This document shows positions 1 through 11,969 of a DNA stretch of 64,000 nucleotides, one piece after another. Below the pieces are notes generated by a model. It had not been told where the DNA came from. It did no database searches and saw nothing but the letters and a program-made list of their open reading frames with translations. Both the position numbers and the translations under genes were made by a program. Origin of the DNA: Alitta virens (lineage: Eukaryota > Annelida > Polychaeta > Phyllodocida > Nereididae); contig OW028584.1 in NCBI GenBank assembly GCA_932294295.1, forward strand, positions 3,604,907-3,668,906, read 5' to 3'. How positions within the stretch are numbered: position 1 is the stretch's first letter; every line of letters starts with the position of its first letter.

Positions 1-1092
1 AGCTAGGCTTGAAACATCTCTGCCTAAATTATGAAGTCTAATAATTAGTATAAATGCACATGCATAATCTAGTAAATTAAGGTGTCTTTCCATTCTTTGT
101 ATTAGTTTTAAGATATTAGCATTGCACATTTTTTGCTGTATTATTGTGTTAGATTGAACTATACTCAGAAGCTTATTCATTTGTCTCAGGTTATTACCCA
201 GAGCTAAAGGTGATATTGGTGTTTTGTGTGTAGAAGTCAGCCCAGAGCTGCTATGTTTATAAGTAGCTGTTCTTGCAATGTGAAAATTGATCTGAATTGA
301 TGTGACATTTTTTCAAGTATTTATAGGTCGAATATACATATTTTATAGGTGATTTCAGATTCACCTAATGGACGATATCTATTCGAGTGAATAAAAGTAT
401 CAGCTCTACAAGAAGTTTATCTCCAAGTATTCAACCTAAATACACAAACGTCAAAATAATTCCTAATGCCATTGTGTACAGTGGGTTGCAAAAGTAGTAC
501 AATTGTATTCATCCTTCCTGGAGTTGTAGGCAGATATGTCAGCTGTGATTCTATATACAGGACAAAAATGGTAAATGCAATCATTACATTTTTTTTGGAG
601 GTGATAATTAATATTTTTTTGTACATTTTGAAGCCACTTTGCAACTGTTTTGTATGTTATGTTACATAGCCTGTCCACTTATGAACCCTGTATACACATT
701 TTAGAGTCGAAGTGTGACATAGTGAATATTATTTTTGTTGCACTGGATATTCATCAGATTTTGCTAAAATTCACCATGGTTAAAAAACAACAAAAAAAAC
801 AGGGGCATTAGTAACTGTTGTTGCTGTTGATTGTGCTTCCTGACCTCAGCCAAGCTGGTCAGTCAGAGCTGCTGATCTTTGTATGAACCACTTGCAGTAA
901 AAAAAAAAATCTGTGTAATCTAACAAATTACTATGTACAATTCCATTGAGCATATTAATTATAAGGTATCTACATGTATCAATGTGAAAATATGTATTAA
1001 TACCAATTTCACACATTTTCAGCGTCACAGGCTTTGAATATACACAAGAATGATTTAATATGATATTGAAGCCAGTCAAGACTCACTATAGC
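1..1092. other. No gene recognised
   Basis: AT-rich sequence with only short, unrelated open frames on both strands and no splice-bounded coding exon. If gene A had a last exon (C-terminal lobe of the nucleotidyltransferase) it should lie between here and 4686, but no homologue of the D or C last exon is seen. Confidence 0.6.
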
Positions 1093-1100
1093 AATGCCAT

Positions 1101-1498
1101 TAGGGCTGTACACCTTTATCTTTAAAACGATACAGTACGTATCACAATACATGCAGTAATATTTAAAGATACGTATCATGATATGTATCGTTCAATTTTG
1201 TCAATTAGTAATTTAGCACATATATATAAAAGTATATTATAAGGCTAAAATAATCAAAAGATACCATCAATTTTAATGAACAAATCTTCATTGAATAACT
1301 GCAAACTATTAATTGTATTAAGAGTTGCTGTTATTTTACTTCACAAACACTGGAACATCTGGGTAGCAGGTGTCTTATTTGCTCGAAAATTCTGCTCTGC
1401 ATTTCATTCAAGTGTTATTATTATAATGGTTATCAATACCCGTAACGTTAAACTTGTACTGGTACAAACGGTATATTGAGAACTGGTGTACAGCCCTA
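1101..1498. mobile_element. hAT-like MITE, about 400 bp
   Basis: Terminal inverted repeats TAGGGCTGTACACC (left) and its reverse complement (right). They are flanked by an 8-bp near-identical duplication, AATGCCAT at 1093-1100 and ATTGCCAT at 1499-1506. An 8-bp duplication with TIRs of this type is the signature of hAT-superfamily non-autonomous elements. The interior is AT-rich and non-coding. Confidence 0.7.
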
Positions 1499-1713
1499 AT
1501 TGCCATGATTTACGAATCGAAAGCATAGCTGTACCAGTGACACTTTACGCATCTTGAAGTCTGGCTCCAGGCAACATGTCATACATTGGCCAAGCAACAC
1601 CAGAGATTGGTGTCATCGAAATGAAACATGACAAAAAGGAACCTGATGTGAGGGAATCTAATGCTAGAAACAAGAAATAGAACAAGTTGTGTGTGAATGT
1701 CCAAGTTACTACT

Positions 1714-1898
1714 GGGCGGGGGCCTAGCTCAGAGGTAGCGCTCTGGGCTTCCAACCGCTGGGTCCCGGGTTCGATTCCCGGTCAAGCCTAAGTTGGATGG
1801 CTGTTTCATCCTTCGTCTCATTGCCATGGTCTCTGCCTGTCCTAATTAGCCCAACTGGTGCAGAAACACAGGACGTAAAGCCCTAATCCCACCCACCA
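1714..1898 (+). mobile_element. tRNA-derived SINE, copy 1
   Basis: The 5' part folds like a tRNA: an A-box-like TAGCTCAGAGGTAGCG, an anticodon loop CTTCCAA (TCC, glycine type) and a B box GGTTCGATTCC. A non-tRNA body and a tail ending CCCACCCACCA follow. A 14-bp target-site duplication, TCCAAGTTACTACT, sits at 1700-1713 and 1899-1912. A second, nearly identical copy lies at 2940-3126. The intact duplications and close identity suggest recent activity. Confidence 0.85.
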
Positions 1899-1912
1899 TC
1901 CAAGTTACTACT

Positions 1913-2700
1913 CATATCAGTAGCAAATCAAACACACGGAAGGCCACTCATAAACAATTGGTTGGTTATGAGACCGTAGACCATAATGTACCCCTTTCCT
2001 AAAAATGGCATGTACGTGAGTTTGTACTTGCACAGGTTACCATTAGATCAGTTGCAAAGTGGCTAAACAAAATATGGTAGATTACTACCAACCTACAAGA
2101 AAAGTGATCACCTCTATTTCAAATCTCATTTCACAAAGATTTACTTTCATGTGACAAGTTTATGTTGCTACTGTACATGACTTATATATGGAAAGACACA
2201 TGTTATGTGAATTTAGGTATTATCAAATGGATAAGCTTATCATGAAATATTTGTGCAAAATTTATCATGGTTTTTGTAATGATATTGCGTTTTGGTAATG
2301 ACAGCAAAAATTATGTGCCAGCTGGTTCTGCAAAATGCCTGCAAAAAAACATTGTAGATTACTGAAAATACATATTCCAAATATTCAGACACTTTCAAGT
2401 ATATATGACCATGGAGTGACTCCATGATATGACAAGTCATCACCATCATTATCAAAACAAGTGCAAGAAAATGTTATGATAATGACACGTTATGATAATG
2501 ACATTTCGGCCCATGCTTGTTGTTGTAAGGGGCATAAAACCTGTTTCTAGGTTAATTAGGAGAGAAGATATTGGCGATTTTGACTTTCGGCAGCTATATT
2601 GGACACCATCTTTAATTATGCAACATGCTCAAGGTTACCAGGTGGGCACCCGGCAGATTCTTAACCTACATATTCTTAGCTTCCAAATGACACCAAGATC
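1913..2700. other. No gene recognised
   Basis: Non-coding AT-rich stretch. Part of 2480-2710 may belong to the retrotransposon that starts to be recognisable near 2718, but no conserved motif is visible before that point. Confidence 0.5.
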
Positions 2701-2717
2701 AAAACTATAGACAACAT

Positions 2718-4410
2718 TTGAGGGTACCCCCTAAAATTTGGATTTGGCTGTCAGACTTAAGCCAAGGTGTGGATGGTATCTCCAATAAGTTATTAAAATA
2801 TGTAAAGAACGAAGTAGCAGAACCACTAATGTTAATAATTAATCAGTCGTTGAAATGTGGTATATTTCCAGATTTCCTAAAAACAGCAAAAGTAATTCCC
2901 ATACATGATATATCAGTTGTGAACTACCTGCCTTTTAAAGGGTGGGGGCCTAGCTCAGAGGTAGCGCTCTGGGCTTCCAACCGCTGGGTCCCGGGTTCGA
3001 TCCCCGGTCGAGCCTAAGTTGGATGGCTGTTTCATCCTTCATCTCATTGCCATGGTCCCTGCCTGTCCTAATTAGCCCATCAGGTGCAGAAATACAGGAC
3101 GTAAAGCCCTAATCACCCACCCACCCACCTGCCTTTTAAATTGAAATATTCTGGTAAAGAGATTGTTTTCAAAGATGAGAAACATTTGTTTAACAATTAC
3201 AGACGTGTGTCTATCCTTCCTGCTATGTCTAAACTATTCGAAAAAGCAATGTATTTGAAGTTATATGAACATTTTGATCAACAAAAAGTTTTTTTAACAA
3301 GTCAGTTTGGATTTAGAAAAAGGCATTCAACAACACATGCCCTACTTAAAATAATCAAAACATATGAAATTGACAAAAAGAACCTACCTATAAATATATA
3401 CCCCAAATCATAGAATACTACTATACAAACTTTCCTATTATGGAATACAGGGTATAGCAATAAAATTGCTTGAAAATTATTTAACGAATAGAAAGCAATA
3501 TGTAGAATTTAACAATGCAAAATCAAACCATATAAACACAACAAGAGGAGTACCACAAGGTTCAATACTAGGACCGTTATCATTCATTAAATACATTAAT
3601 AACATGTGCCACTAAAATATTCCATCCTGTTGTCTTTGCAGACGACACTTCTCTTATAAAATATCTTAATGTGCTTGCCGAACATGATATTAAAAATGAA
3701 ATCAATTATTAATTAGAACGAATAAGCAACTGGCTAAAACTGAACAACCCATCTTTAAATTGTAAAAATACTAAAACTCCGATTTTCCACGTCTAAAAAA
3801 ATAGTAAATAAACCAAGAATTTCTATAGATAGTACTAAAGTTGAATATGTCAAGGAATTCAATCAACTTGGCATTATAATACAAGAAAATTTGAAATGGC
3901 GACCACATATCGATATGATTGCTAAAAAATTGCTATAGGAGTAAGAATATTACTCAGACTAATATATGTATTACCCGAAAATGCTTTATTCAATATTTAC
4001 AATGCACTTATCTTGTCTCACTTAAATTGTGGAATTCTGTGGTGGGGACATCAGTTTAGTAGGCTATTTACACTACAAAAAATAAAGCTATAAGATGTGT
4101 AAGTAAAGTCAATTACTATGCTCATACAAGCCCATTATTCAAAAGACTAGCTACACTAAAATTAGAAAACTTATGTATATGAATTTGCTTTCTATTATAA
4201 ATTTGAAAACAATCTCTTTACCAGAATATTTCAATTTGAAAAGTAACTTGCAGGCAGGTAGTTCACAACTAATATATCATACTCGAAATCAAAACATTTA
4301 AAGAATACCTTTAGTAACACATGAATTTGCGAAACAAAGCATATACCACCGAAAACCAAAAATAAATGAAAGAATGGAAAATTCAATAAAAGAATAGATT
4401 TATACCCAAT
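2718..4410 (+). pseudogene. Non-LTR retrotransposon RT, broken (Jockey/CR1 type)
   Basis: Fragments in changing frames match an RT domain in order: a GVDGISNKLLKYV block (~2770), NNYRRVSILPAMSKLFEKAM (~3200), FGFRKRHSTTHALLK (~3310), TTRGVPQGSILGPLSF (~3545), the catalytic FADDTSLIKYL (~3640), LGIIIQENLKW (~3870), and the CGILWWG and HTSPLFKRLATLKL C-terminal blocks (~4030-4160). Many stops and frameshifts are present. A SINE interrupts the RT at 2940-3126. About 80 bp flanking that SINE is an inverted copy of 4198-4285 in the element's own tail. The element lies just downstream of gene A, where A's missing last exon might be expected. Confidence 0.85.
2940..3126 (+). mobile_element. tRNA-derived SINE, copy 2, inside the RT pseudogene
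   Basis: Almost identical to the copy at 1714-1898 over tRNA head, body and CCCACCCACC tail. The target-site duplication ACCTGCCTTTTAAA is at 2926-2939 and 3127-3140. It inserted after the inverted fragment described for the host retroelement, so it is the younger event. Confidence 0.87.
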
Positions 4411-4686
4411 AGCTTTTTTTTACTTAAATCGTATGCAAAAAAGCATTCAGAAATGCTTTGAAAGTGGTTATTCCTTACAATAAAATTCAATAAATAAAAC
4501 AAAATTTCTAATAACTGTAAATAAGTATCTGACGGGAATTTTCACTTGGTGGCTCCCCAAAAGCGACATGACTGTCTTCTGGGAGTCTCCCAAGGCACAC
4601 ATAACTTTTATATATTTCATTTTGTAAATTGTGCCTGAAATCATCATCATCATCATCAAGCTAAATACTGTAAAAGGCATAATCAC

Positions 4687-6312
4687 CTGAACCAAAGCCT
4701 TTGCCATCACAATGGACAGTCTGCAGCTTGTAGGGAGGCTGTCAATTATGTCCCACTCGTATGCAAACAAAGTTTCTTGAAACCTCTTGTCCTCATTCCA
4801 TGGTTCTAGTGTTACGTAATCCATGTGCTTGTGCATTGGAGCACCCTCCAATATCTTTTGCTGCAGTCTGTGATCTTCTCCATGGATTCGGTCATCCACA
4901 AGGATAGCAACAACATCAAGTGACAATTCTGTCCTTTCTTCTGTGATGAACTTCCAGGGTCCTTTAACACAAACTGGTCTGAGGTGAATTCCATCCCAAC
5001 TGATCTTTGCCAGGCTCTTTACTAGGCTACTTGACAGTTCTTTTACGAATTGCTTTTCATACCACTTCGCACCAGTGATATACACCCTTCCATAACCATC
5101 ACCGTGCCCATGCAGGTGAAGCTGGATGTCTGCTTCATCCAGCTGACCTGTTTTTAACTTCTCCCTCATGCTGCCTGCCATTTGTACTTCTGTCTCCTTG
5201 AATTTAGATTTGTTCACCAACCTCTCAATAATTTTTGAAGTTCATCACTTAATTCTTGTGCTCTTTCCTTTGACAGAACTAGCATGGGTTTCATTTTGGG
5301 AACTCCTGTATCTACATTCATTACTCCGCAACACTGTTTGTAATTCTCCACACCAGGGTGGTATTTCTTGGCTGCAGGGAAGTTCTCAGAGTGCATCGTC
5401 ATCAATCTGACATCCTTTGAGGTTACCTCTTCATAGCTTTCTAAGTATTTTGCAGTAAATCCAAATTGATAAGGGGTATTTGTACTTATGTTGGAATGCA
5501 ACAAAACATTTACTGCTCGTGGATTCTGGTGCAAATATCCCACTTGTAAAGGAATGCACCCATGCAAGTCTCTTTGATTAACATATTTGTCCATTATCGA
5601 TTGAGGAAGGAATTTGAGAGATTCAAGGAATATAACTGCCAGATGAAGGGGATTTCGTTGCAGCCAGTTATTATGATATGCATTTTCAATGTATTTTTCA
5701 GTTATTGTTTCGTGTTCATTTGTAATGAATAGGAAGCAATTAACTAAACTGCTTGATTTCAAACATCGGTCCCATGTGCTGTACATTGAATGCACCAGCT
5801 GCCTTCCTAACTGAATTATTTCCTGAGGAACTTTATAAAGTTCTGCCAACAAATTCAAATTGCCAGCGACACATTCCTTCCTGCTGACTGAAACAAGAAT
5901 CTGCAAAAAGGAGACTGTCCACTCTTCATTCCTTGTGAATGCTTTGATCTTTGATGCAATCCAATGCAACTGTGTGTCAGTGGGCTGTGCTCCAGCCTCA
6001 GCACAGACACCGAGCATTTCCATAACACTCAGTCTAACATCTCTTATTTCATATTCCGCGTTAGGAAATATAGCATCCCATATGTCTTGAGCACTTTGTT
6101 TATTTCTAACAACAATCTTCAGTATGTCCATTACTGGGGCTATGAAACTTGGATGGCAAATATACTTTAAATTATTCCTGGCTTTATCTTCAAGTTTAAT
6201 CCTGTAAGAGTGGGATTCCCAGTTTCTCACTGTATTTGTGTAAATGAAAAGCTTTTTAAGTCTGTCCGGTCTCCATGTATTTTGTCCAAATTCTTGCTCA
6301 ATCCATCCACAT
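4687..6312 (-). CDS. Gene A long exon: helical/ankyrin region plus NTase core
   Basis: The exon opens with an acceptor at 6313 in phase 2 and ends at a GT donor after ...KALVQ. The first two thirds contain a helical region, then ankyrin-type repeats (NWLQRNPLHLA; DLHGCIPLQVGYLH), then a conserved YKQCC motif. The last third is the nucleotidyltransferase: GSMREKLKTGQLDEAD (Gly-Ser at 5170-5175, Glu/Asp at 5128-5139) and SLDVVAILVDD (third Asp at 4915-4917). This matches the G-S, E-x-D and D residues of cGAS/Mab-21 folds. A one-base deletion near 5227 shifts the frame between LQKL and ERLVNKSKFKE; the exon is 1626 nt instead of the expected 1627. Confidence 0.85.
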
Positions 6313-6432
6313 CTGCAAAAAATACATGATACCATTATTGCAGAACCAATATCTGTGTTTAGTTTAGGTTCCCACCATACTCGAACCAATAAGCCACTCT
6401 GCCAAGAATGGTCATGGCCATTGAGACAAGGT

Positions 6433-6562
6433 ACATGGCCACGTGTGTTTTCTGAGCGTTTGGATAAACGCATGGAAAACTCTTGGTTTTCATCTGATTA
6501 TAATCAGGTGAAAACCATGCGTTTCCATGCATGGAAAATGCACATGGCACATTTGGCCATGT
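6433..6562. mobile_element. Palindromic MITE, copy 1 (intron of gene A)
   Basis: Near-complete palindrome of 130 bp. The arms run from ACATGGCC to GGCCATGT and include GGATAAACGCATGGAAA-type blocks and a centre GATTATAATCAGG. Two further copies lie at 31252-31393 (intron of gene C) and 48531-48679 (upstream intron of gene D). No coding capacity. Confidence 0.8.
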
Positions 6563-6726
6563 ATTTAATGGTGATACTGGGCAAAAATCAGGTGTTCATG
6601 TAAAGCTACATTTGGGTCACATAAATGGGCCAAATCACGCAGACTATGACAAAGTGAGATTTGTGCCAGAGGTGCCTCTCGCCAATACCACACTACTATA
6701 CCTACTGTACACAGTTGACCACTTAC

Positions 6727-7545
6727 ATAATTACTGGTCCTGCAGCCCATGCAAGTTCAGCATCTGCTCCTTTTCCAAGAAAAGTTTCTTCCGCTTGCAG
6801 CAATATCCTCTTCTTGTCTGGGTCATTCTCCCATTTTACTAATCCAGTGACAATCCAAGAGTATGGAGTAATTGAATCATTGTCTCTGGTGTTCACATTC
6901 TCATGTGTCGTGAGAAGATTAAATAGGGGCAATATCTTTTGTGTGTCATTTGGATGTTCATGAAGTCCTTTCGCCAAGATATGTAAGACGTTTTTCCTAG
7001 CGCAGTCTATGGTATTTACATTCTCTGGTGTAGTGATATCAGGGAAGACGGGCAATATTCCTTCTGCTACATTTTGACATCCAAGTATTCCTTGTGCCAA
7101 GATATGCAGAACAGTTTTTCCATGTTCATCAGTCATGTTAAGTAAAGCAATATTGTTTTCAGTCAGCATGGACAAAATACTTTTGAATTGTTCAGAGAAT
7201 TCATCTGGCACGTTTTTAGGAAACAGATACCAATTGCAATAGAGAAGTGCATGTAGAATAGTGCCTTTGTGTTCCCTATGGTTCAGGCATTTCTCAGACA
7301 GGAAGGAACAAATAAGTTCCATTAGTGGACTAGCAAGGTGATTCTCATTTCCAAGGAGAGGGAATACTCCTTGTAGAAATGTGTACAGAGTAGACTCATC
7401 TGGACCATCTACCATATTTGAGATAATTGTCCCTCCACTGAGCAGTTCTTTAACGATGTCTATCAATTTATCTGTCCACTGAAGACATGGACACGTCTCA
7501 GATGTATATTGTGCATGAGTGATAAGGAGCCTGAAGCACTTTGCC
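6727..7545 (-). CDS. Gene A ankyrin-repeat exon
   Basis: 819 nt, phase 2 at both ends, GT donor after ...GPVI. It encodes WTDKLIDIVKELL near the start, then ankyrin-type helices with the repeat signatures DEHGKTVLHILAQG, CARKNVLHILAKG and ENVNTRDNDSITPYSWI, ending FLGKGADAELAWAAG. The same order and ending occur in the ankyrin exons of genes C (GADADLAR) and D. It splices to the exon ending at 6312. The open frame is intact. The acceptor could also be used three bases upstream (7548) without a frame change. Confidence 0.82.
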
Positions 7546-7645
7546 CTGCTGAATAACATATTTATAATAATTAATATATACAAATAATTGATACATAATT
7601 GTTTATAATCAATGGGGTTTTCACAAGTGTTGTCCCAATCCGAGA

Positions 7646-8460
7646 TCAGTATTAAGCCTAGTTCACACTATCACGTATAAGACCTACAAGTGACCACGGA
7701 CGTCAAAAAAGGGCTATACGTGCTCACTCACGGTTCTATAAATCACGTATGAATTCTTTCAACAAGCGTTTGAAGGACGTCGTCGACCGCTCAGCGAATG
7801 TCCGTAGCGTTTCCCGAGCATTTAGTATACACTGATAGACAGCTTTTCCTGCTTACCTACGGATGGCCTAGAACGTACGTAGAACGTACATGGAATGTAA
7901 TTCTACGTACGTACGTAGAATGTATGTAGAACGCTCGCCGACTGACTCCCGAGTGAGTCCCGTAAAAAATGTAAACAATTCACTCATAGAATGTCTGCCA
8001 AAGTTTAAAACATTTTTGCCCTCTCCATGGATGGTCACAGGTAATCTAGCACCACCAGGTGTGTTCTACAGATTAGCAGGAGTATCCGTGAAATGCTCGG
8101 CGATAGACTAACGTATTAGCAACGATAAGCAAGAGTAAAAACTTTTTTTCATCCGTGCTCACTTGCCATGATATCTGTGACAGTGTCAATGCCCCTTTAG
8201 ACCAATAAGTCTGCAACAAGAGTCCTTTCATGATGATAGGGCATGTGAATCACGCGTAATTTGTTGCATGCTTGTCTTCAAACAATTGATGATGTTACCA
8301 ATGGTCCAATTGCACTCCCTGACCCTGCATGGACCTCATCAATTTATCTTTGGTGACGTCATCAATTGTTTGAAAAAAGGCATGCAGAAAATCACGTATA
8401 CGTATGACTTGCATGCCAAATACAAGATGTAGTGGCACTGACATTTATAACTGGGATGCA
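7646..8460. other. Gene A intron with foldback sequence
   Basis: Non-coding. It begins with a CCTAGTTCACACTATCACG-like transposon-end motif near 7659, but no matching partner was found. Inverted arms at about 8239-8295 and 8351-8418 (sharing CAAACAATTGATGA and GCATGC) mark a foldback element of roughly 180 bp. A short CTAT run lies at 8527-8551. Confidence 0.5.
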
Positions 8461-8901
8461 CTAGTTAAGCACGTTTATTTTGTCATTTTTAGCTTAGCCT
8501 AAGGGTTTTAGAGGGCTGCACTTTCCATATCTATCTATCTGTCTATCTATCTTTGGGGTATGGAATTGGGACTCCGCAGTGGCTGATCGTCACAGATGCA
8601 GTATCAACGTCTAGTGTGAGGGAGTTATCACATGTTAATAAAAAGGAATTGATATTGGAATCAAAGGCTGTAATTGGACTAAACTTTATAAGAGATGGAC
8701 TCAGTGAAGGTCCACTGACTGCACATGAAGCTAAACAATTCATTGACTTTATATGCCTAAACTAATAACTTGTACATAGACTCTACACTATATTTTTACA
8801 TATTGAATTATGAAATATTGTTCACATTTAGTACGAATAAATTATAATAATAATATTGGCATTCAATTATTTCATGATAACTGTTTACTCTTAAAACTCA
8901 C

Positions 8902-8933
8902 CTCAGTGCAGTGGAATCTGAAGCCATTAATAT
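8902..8933 (-). CDS. Gene A micro-exon (32 nt)
   Basis: Acceptor TTTCAG, then 32 nt encoding ILMASDSTAL plus two bases, then the donor GTGAGT. Phase 0 in and 2 out, as in the 35-nt micro-exons of genes C (35142-35176; 32531-32565) and D (49659-49693); it is one codon shorter. It is recognised only because four copies occur at the same place in the gene order. Confidence 0.65.
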
Positions 8934-8978
8934 CTGAAAGAAAGTACATTTTAACGTTTGCTCAGATGTTGGTTTTTT

Positions 8979-9165
8979 ACGGCAAAATTCATAGAGTTGG
9001 AAACTAAACTTGGACCTTAACTCCAGAGGACGTCATGTGAATCCAGGACTCTCATTGGTTAAAGCAATCCCTCAGCCAATGACAGTCCTACATTCACATG
9101 ACGTCATCTGGGGTTGAGCTTCCAAGTCTATCAGATTGGTTTCCAACTCTATGAATTTTGCTGTG
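8979..9165. mobile_element. Foldback MITE, 187 bp
   Basis: Long inverted arms of about 85 bp. GCAAAATTCATAGAGTTGG on the left and its complement on the right, with GACGTCATGTGAAT and CTCATTGG blocks also mirrored, surround a short centre. It lies in the gene A intron, 45 bp from a micro-exon. Confidence 0.75.
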
Positions 9166-9777
9166 TAGCAACATGGTCAAATCATTGCGTAATCATCAAA
9201 AAATCTGGTCATTATGATAACATAATAGGTCAACCCGATGTTGGATGCTGCCCACTACACATAGGGCCGACACCAATGCTATGTCAAATGCTATCTGGGA
9301 TGTTTATGTTCTTGACAAACTTGTTGCAAAGTTGACAACGACAATGACAAAAGGTTAATTGACCAAAGCAACAATATATAATAAATATATTTTTTATAGA
9401 AAATGACAATCTATATCACATAAGTAGCTATTGGTCGGGACGCAGTTATTAAGTTGCTGTTCCAGCTACAACTGTGTACATTTCCAAGCCTAGTTCTTCT
9501 ATATATATTTTAATAAAGTCAATAAGACACCCCGGTTTACAGTACTTGATTCTTTCACAGATGAAACAAAAGATTTGTTTCCATATGGTTTTTTTTGGTG
9601 ATTGTTCAGTTATTTAATTAAAATATGTGTAATTTCTGATCGCTGATGAGAACAATCTTGTGAGAATCCATAGATAGTATACTAAGTTGTGTAGACATCT
9701 AAGCAACAATGGCTGATACAAGGCTGATGTAGTTACAGTTAGTTTCATAAAATACAGTCGACTCTAGCTGTCTGTAG

Positions 9778-10034
9778 GCCCTCGAAGGTCCTGGGCCTCC
9801 ACGCGGCGAGGGTGGAAACACTTGGGGTGAAGTCCTCTATCCCCAGTGGCTAAAACAGGACAGTGCGCATTGCACAAGCTGCTCCAGCTATCCAACGCAG
9901 ACAATTATTGGTTTTTTACATGCTTCTGGATTCTACTACCACCTATAGATAATCAATCTTACCCTAGAGAGCCTCTACATAGCCCACTCAGGTGCTGATG
10001 AGGCGTTAAACAATAACACTTACTAACTAACTAA
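9778..10034 (+). mobile_element. SINE-like retroposon family 2, copy 1
   Basis: 257-bp element starting GCCCTCGAAGGTCC and ending in an (ACTA)n-type tail. The target-site duplication CTAGCTGTCTGTAG is at 9764-9777 and 10035-10048. An inverted copy at 27851-28105 disrupts gene C, and a diverged fragment lies at 46925-47038. No tRNA head is evident; it may be the 3' end of a LINE or a SINE of other origin. Confidence 0.8.
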
Positions 10035-10338
10035 CTAGCTGTCTGTAGCGACCTGTACCTGGCTGTGGTCTAAATATGCTAAAGCCAGCTGCTTCTGTCC
10101 ACTTCTATAGCTAATAATAATATGCTTACATCTATCACCAGATAAATATAAACCTTGGTAAATGTAAATAATTAATCTAATATATCATAAATATGTACTT
10201 TTAAATCCGGTTTTGAGTAGCCGGTTATGACAGCTTTGTCTAGTTTCAATTTGACAGGCCGTTTTTTTATGAAACTAACTGTATGTCCGCATCATGATGG
10301 ATGTGGATGTCTTGCAACGGGAGTGGAGTGTGACTCAC

Positions 10339-10476
10339 CTTAAGAAGTGTGAAGAAATTGAATTTATTCTTTGCAAATTTTCTCATGCTCGCATTACAAT
10401 CCATTTGTTGCAGTAGGCAGTCAAAAGGTCCCTCCTGCAGCCTGTGTGGAATTCTCTTGTATAAATCAGTCATTAT
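10339..10476 (-). CDS. Gene A small helical exon
   Basis: 46 codons, phase 0 at both ends, between a TTAACAG acceptor and a GTGAGT donor. It encodes IMTDLYKRIPHRLQEGPFD, then CLLQQ, and ends FFTLLK. It aligns with the gene D exon 50242-50370 (MTDIYKNLPQKLNEEPLDCL...SLVK) and the gene C exons at 32757-32888 and 36983-37114. The domain is predicted helical; no named family was recognised. Confidence 0.72.
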
Positions 10477-10659
10477 CTGTTAAAAGCAATTATTAAATCA
10501 ACATTATTTTTTTTGCTCAAACCACACAGTATTCGCTATGAATGAGATAAGGTATCAGGTTATCAATTGTATTCATTCTGTCATTACTAATTAAAATATC
10601 CATGAACACTACAAATTATGCAGAAAAACAAATGCAAAATATGCTTACGGCAAATTAAC

Positions 10660-10985
10660 TAATATCAGTATTCCACTTTAGAATATCAAATATCACGGAC
10701 AAATATATGACAGAATACGAAAATGATACTCAGACGAACATCATGAACGGCGTGATACAATTTATTATACAGCACCTTCAATTGTGTCCGATTTTCAAAA
10801 GTCAAAGTAAGTTATGTACAAAAATTTATAAGTAACTTGATTATGGCTTGAATGGAAAGATTCCGATCTTATCTTTTCCTAAAATGACTCTGAAATCGCG
10901 AATTGGTGACGCTCTACATAATGTTATAATGTCAGTAAGGTAATTTTCCAGGCAGACAAATTTGCTTACCAAGCAATAATATCCC
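10660..10985 (+). repeat. Dispersed repeat, copy 1
   Basis: Shares long similar stretches (AAAATGACTCTGAA, TGTACAAAA, CAGCACCTT blocks) with 23395-23640 in the same orientation and with 24130-24470 in inverse orientation. Non-coding. Probably a DNA-transposon derivative, because the other two copies form inverted arms of one element. Confidence 0.65.
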
Positions 10986-11530
10986 GTAAGGCTTGTTGAC
11001 AAATTAAAGTAAGTTTTCCAGGCATGGTAAGCATGATTGTTATTTGACAAATAAACTAATATACCCTGCCAGGTCAGCTAATTTGGCCGTAAGTGCTTTT
11101 GGTTGTAACAACGACTCGATATACCTTTTGTTTTGTGTGTTGGCATACTGTTTTTTTAAATATTGAGGTGTTTATAATTATTACATATGTATGCAAATAA
11201 AGCGGGGTCTTCTTTAATCCTAGTTTCTGATGAAAAAGTATTGAAATAATATTAGTCGGTCAATTCTTTCATAATTTCACTAGTCAGCTGATTGGATCAT
11301 CTGTTTGAACTCACCAGCTACACACAAAGATTGGCTGTTCAGGTCACATGTGTGGTGTAATAACTTGTTTTGGTTTTGTTGACACTTTAACAGATAATAC
11401 AGAAGGCACTCAGTTATTGACACAGTAAGGTCCGCGGAACAATTAAAGATAAACTAGAAGGGTGCCCATCTTTTAAAATTGAACTTAACTGACAATGTTA
11501 ACATTTGAGAACAGTTTCGACTTCCCAGAT

Positions 11531-11747
11531 ACACTCAGCATCATTGATTTTCGCCACAACATCGTGATTCGCCACTTGTAATAAAGTGCAATAAACGCTT
11601 ATTAGATGGCTGTCGGAGTGATTGAGTACTGTCAGTGATGCAAACAATTAGTTTTCTAACAAATCATCAACTTGCAATGTGTATGATCATGTTTTAGGGG
11701 GGGTGGCGAATGTCGATGTCGTGGCGAATTTCAATGTCGTTGAGTGT
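11531..11747. mobile_element. MITE with TIR ACACTCxGC, copy 1
   Basis: 217 bp, with terminal and subterminal inverted repeats containing TTCGCCAC and its complement GTGGCGAA twice at each end. Its closest relative is 51384-51598, which shares length, ends and the interior AGATGGCTGTC block. A third, partial copy is near 55008-55082. Confidence 0.75.
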
Positions 11748-11969
11748 AGCGTACTAGATTTAGCCAACGTTGGTTGACAATGTCACCATCAGACGCCGTG
11801 CCTATGTCAATACAATGTCAGGATGTTGCATGTTATCTGGTTAAAGCAATTCATAAAGATAGAACACTAAAACTATTTTGAATGTTATTTCTTATTATGT
11901 TTACAAGTGGTTCAAAGACAAGTTTCAATGATCGACTAAGATAATGTTATATATATCCATATAAGTTAC

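Noticed and set aside
1712..1790. Functional tRNA gene
   Set aside because: The tRNA-like head is fused to a SINE body and flanked by target-site duplications; the same holds for 2940-3126.
5860..6603. Plus-strand frames opposite gene A
   Set aside because: They are antisense shadows of the NTase exon and the palindromic MITE.
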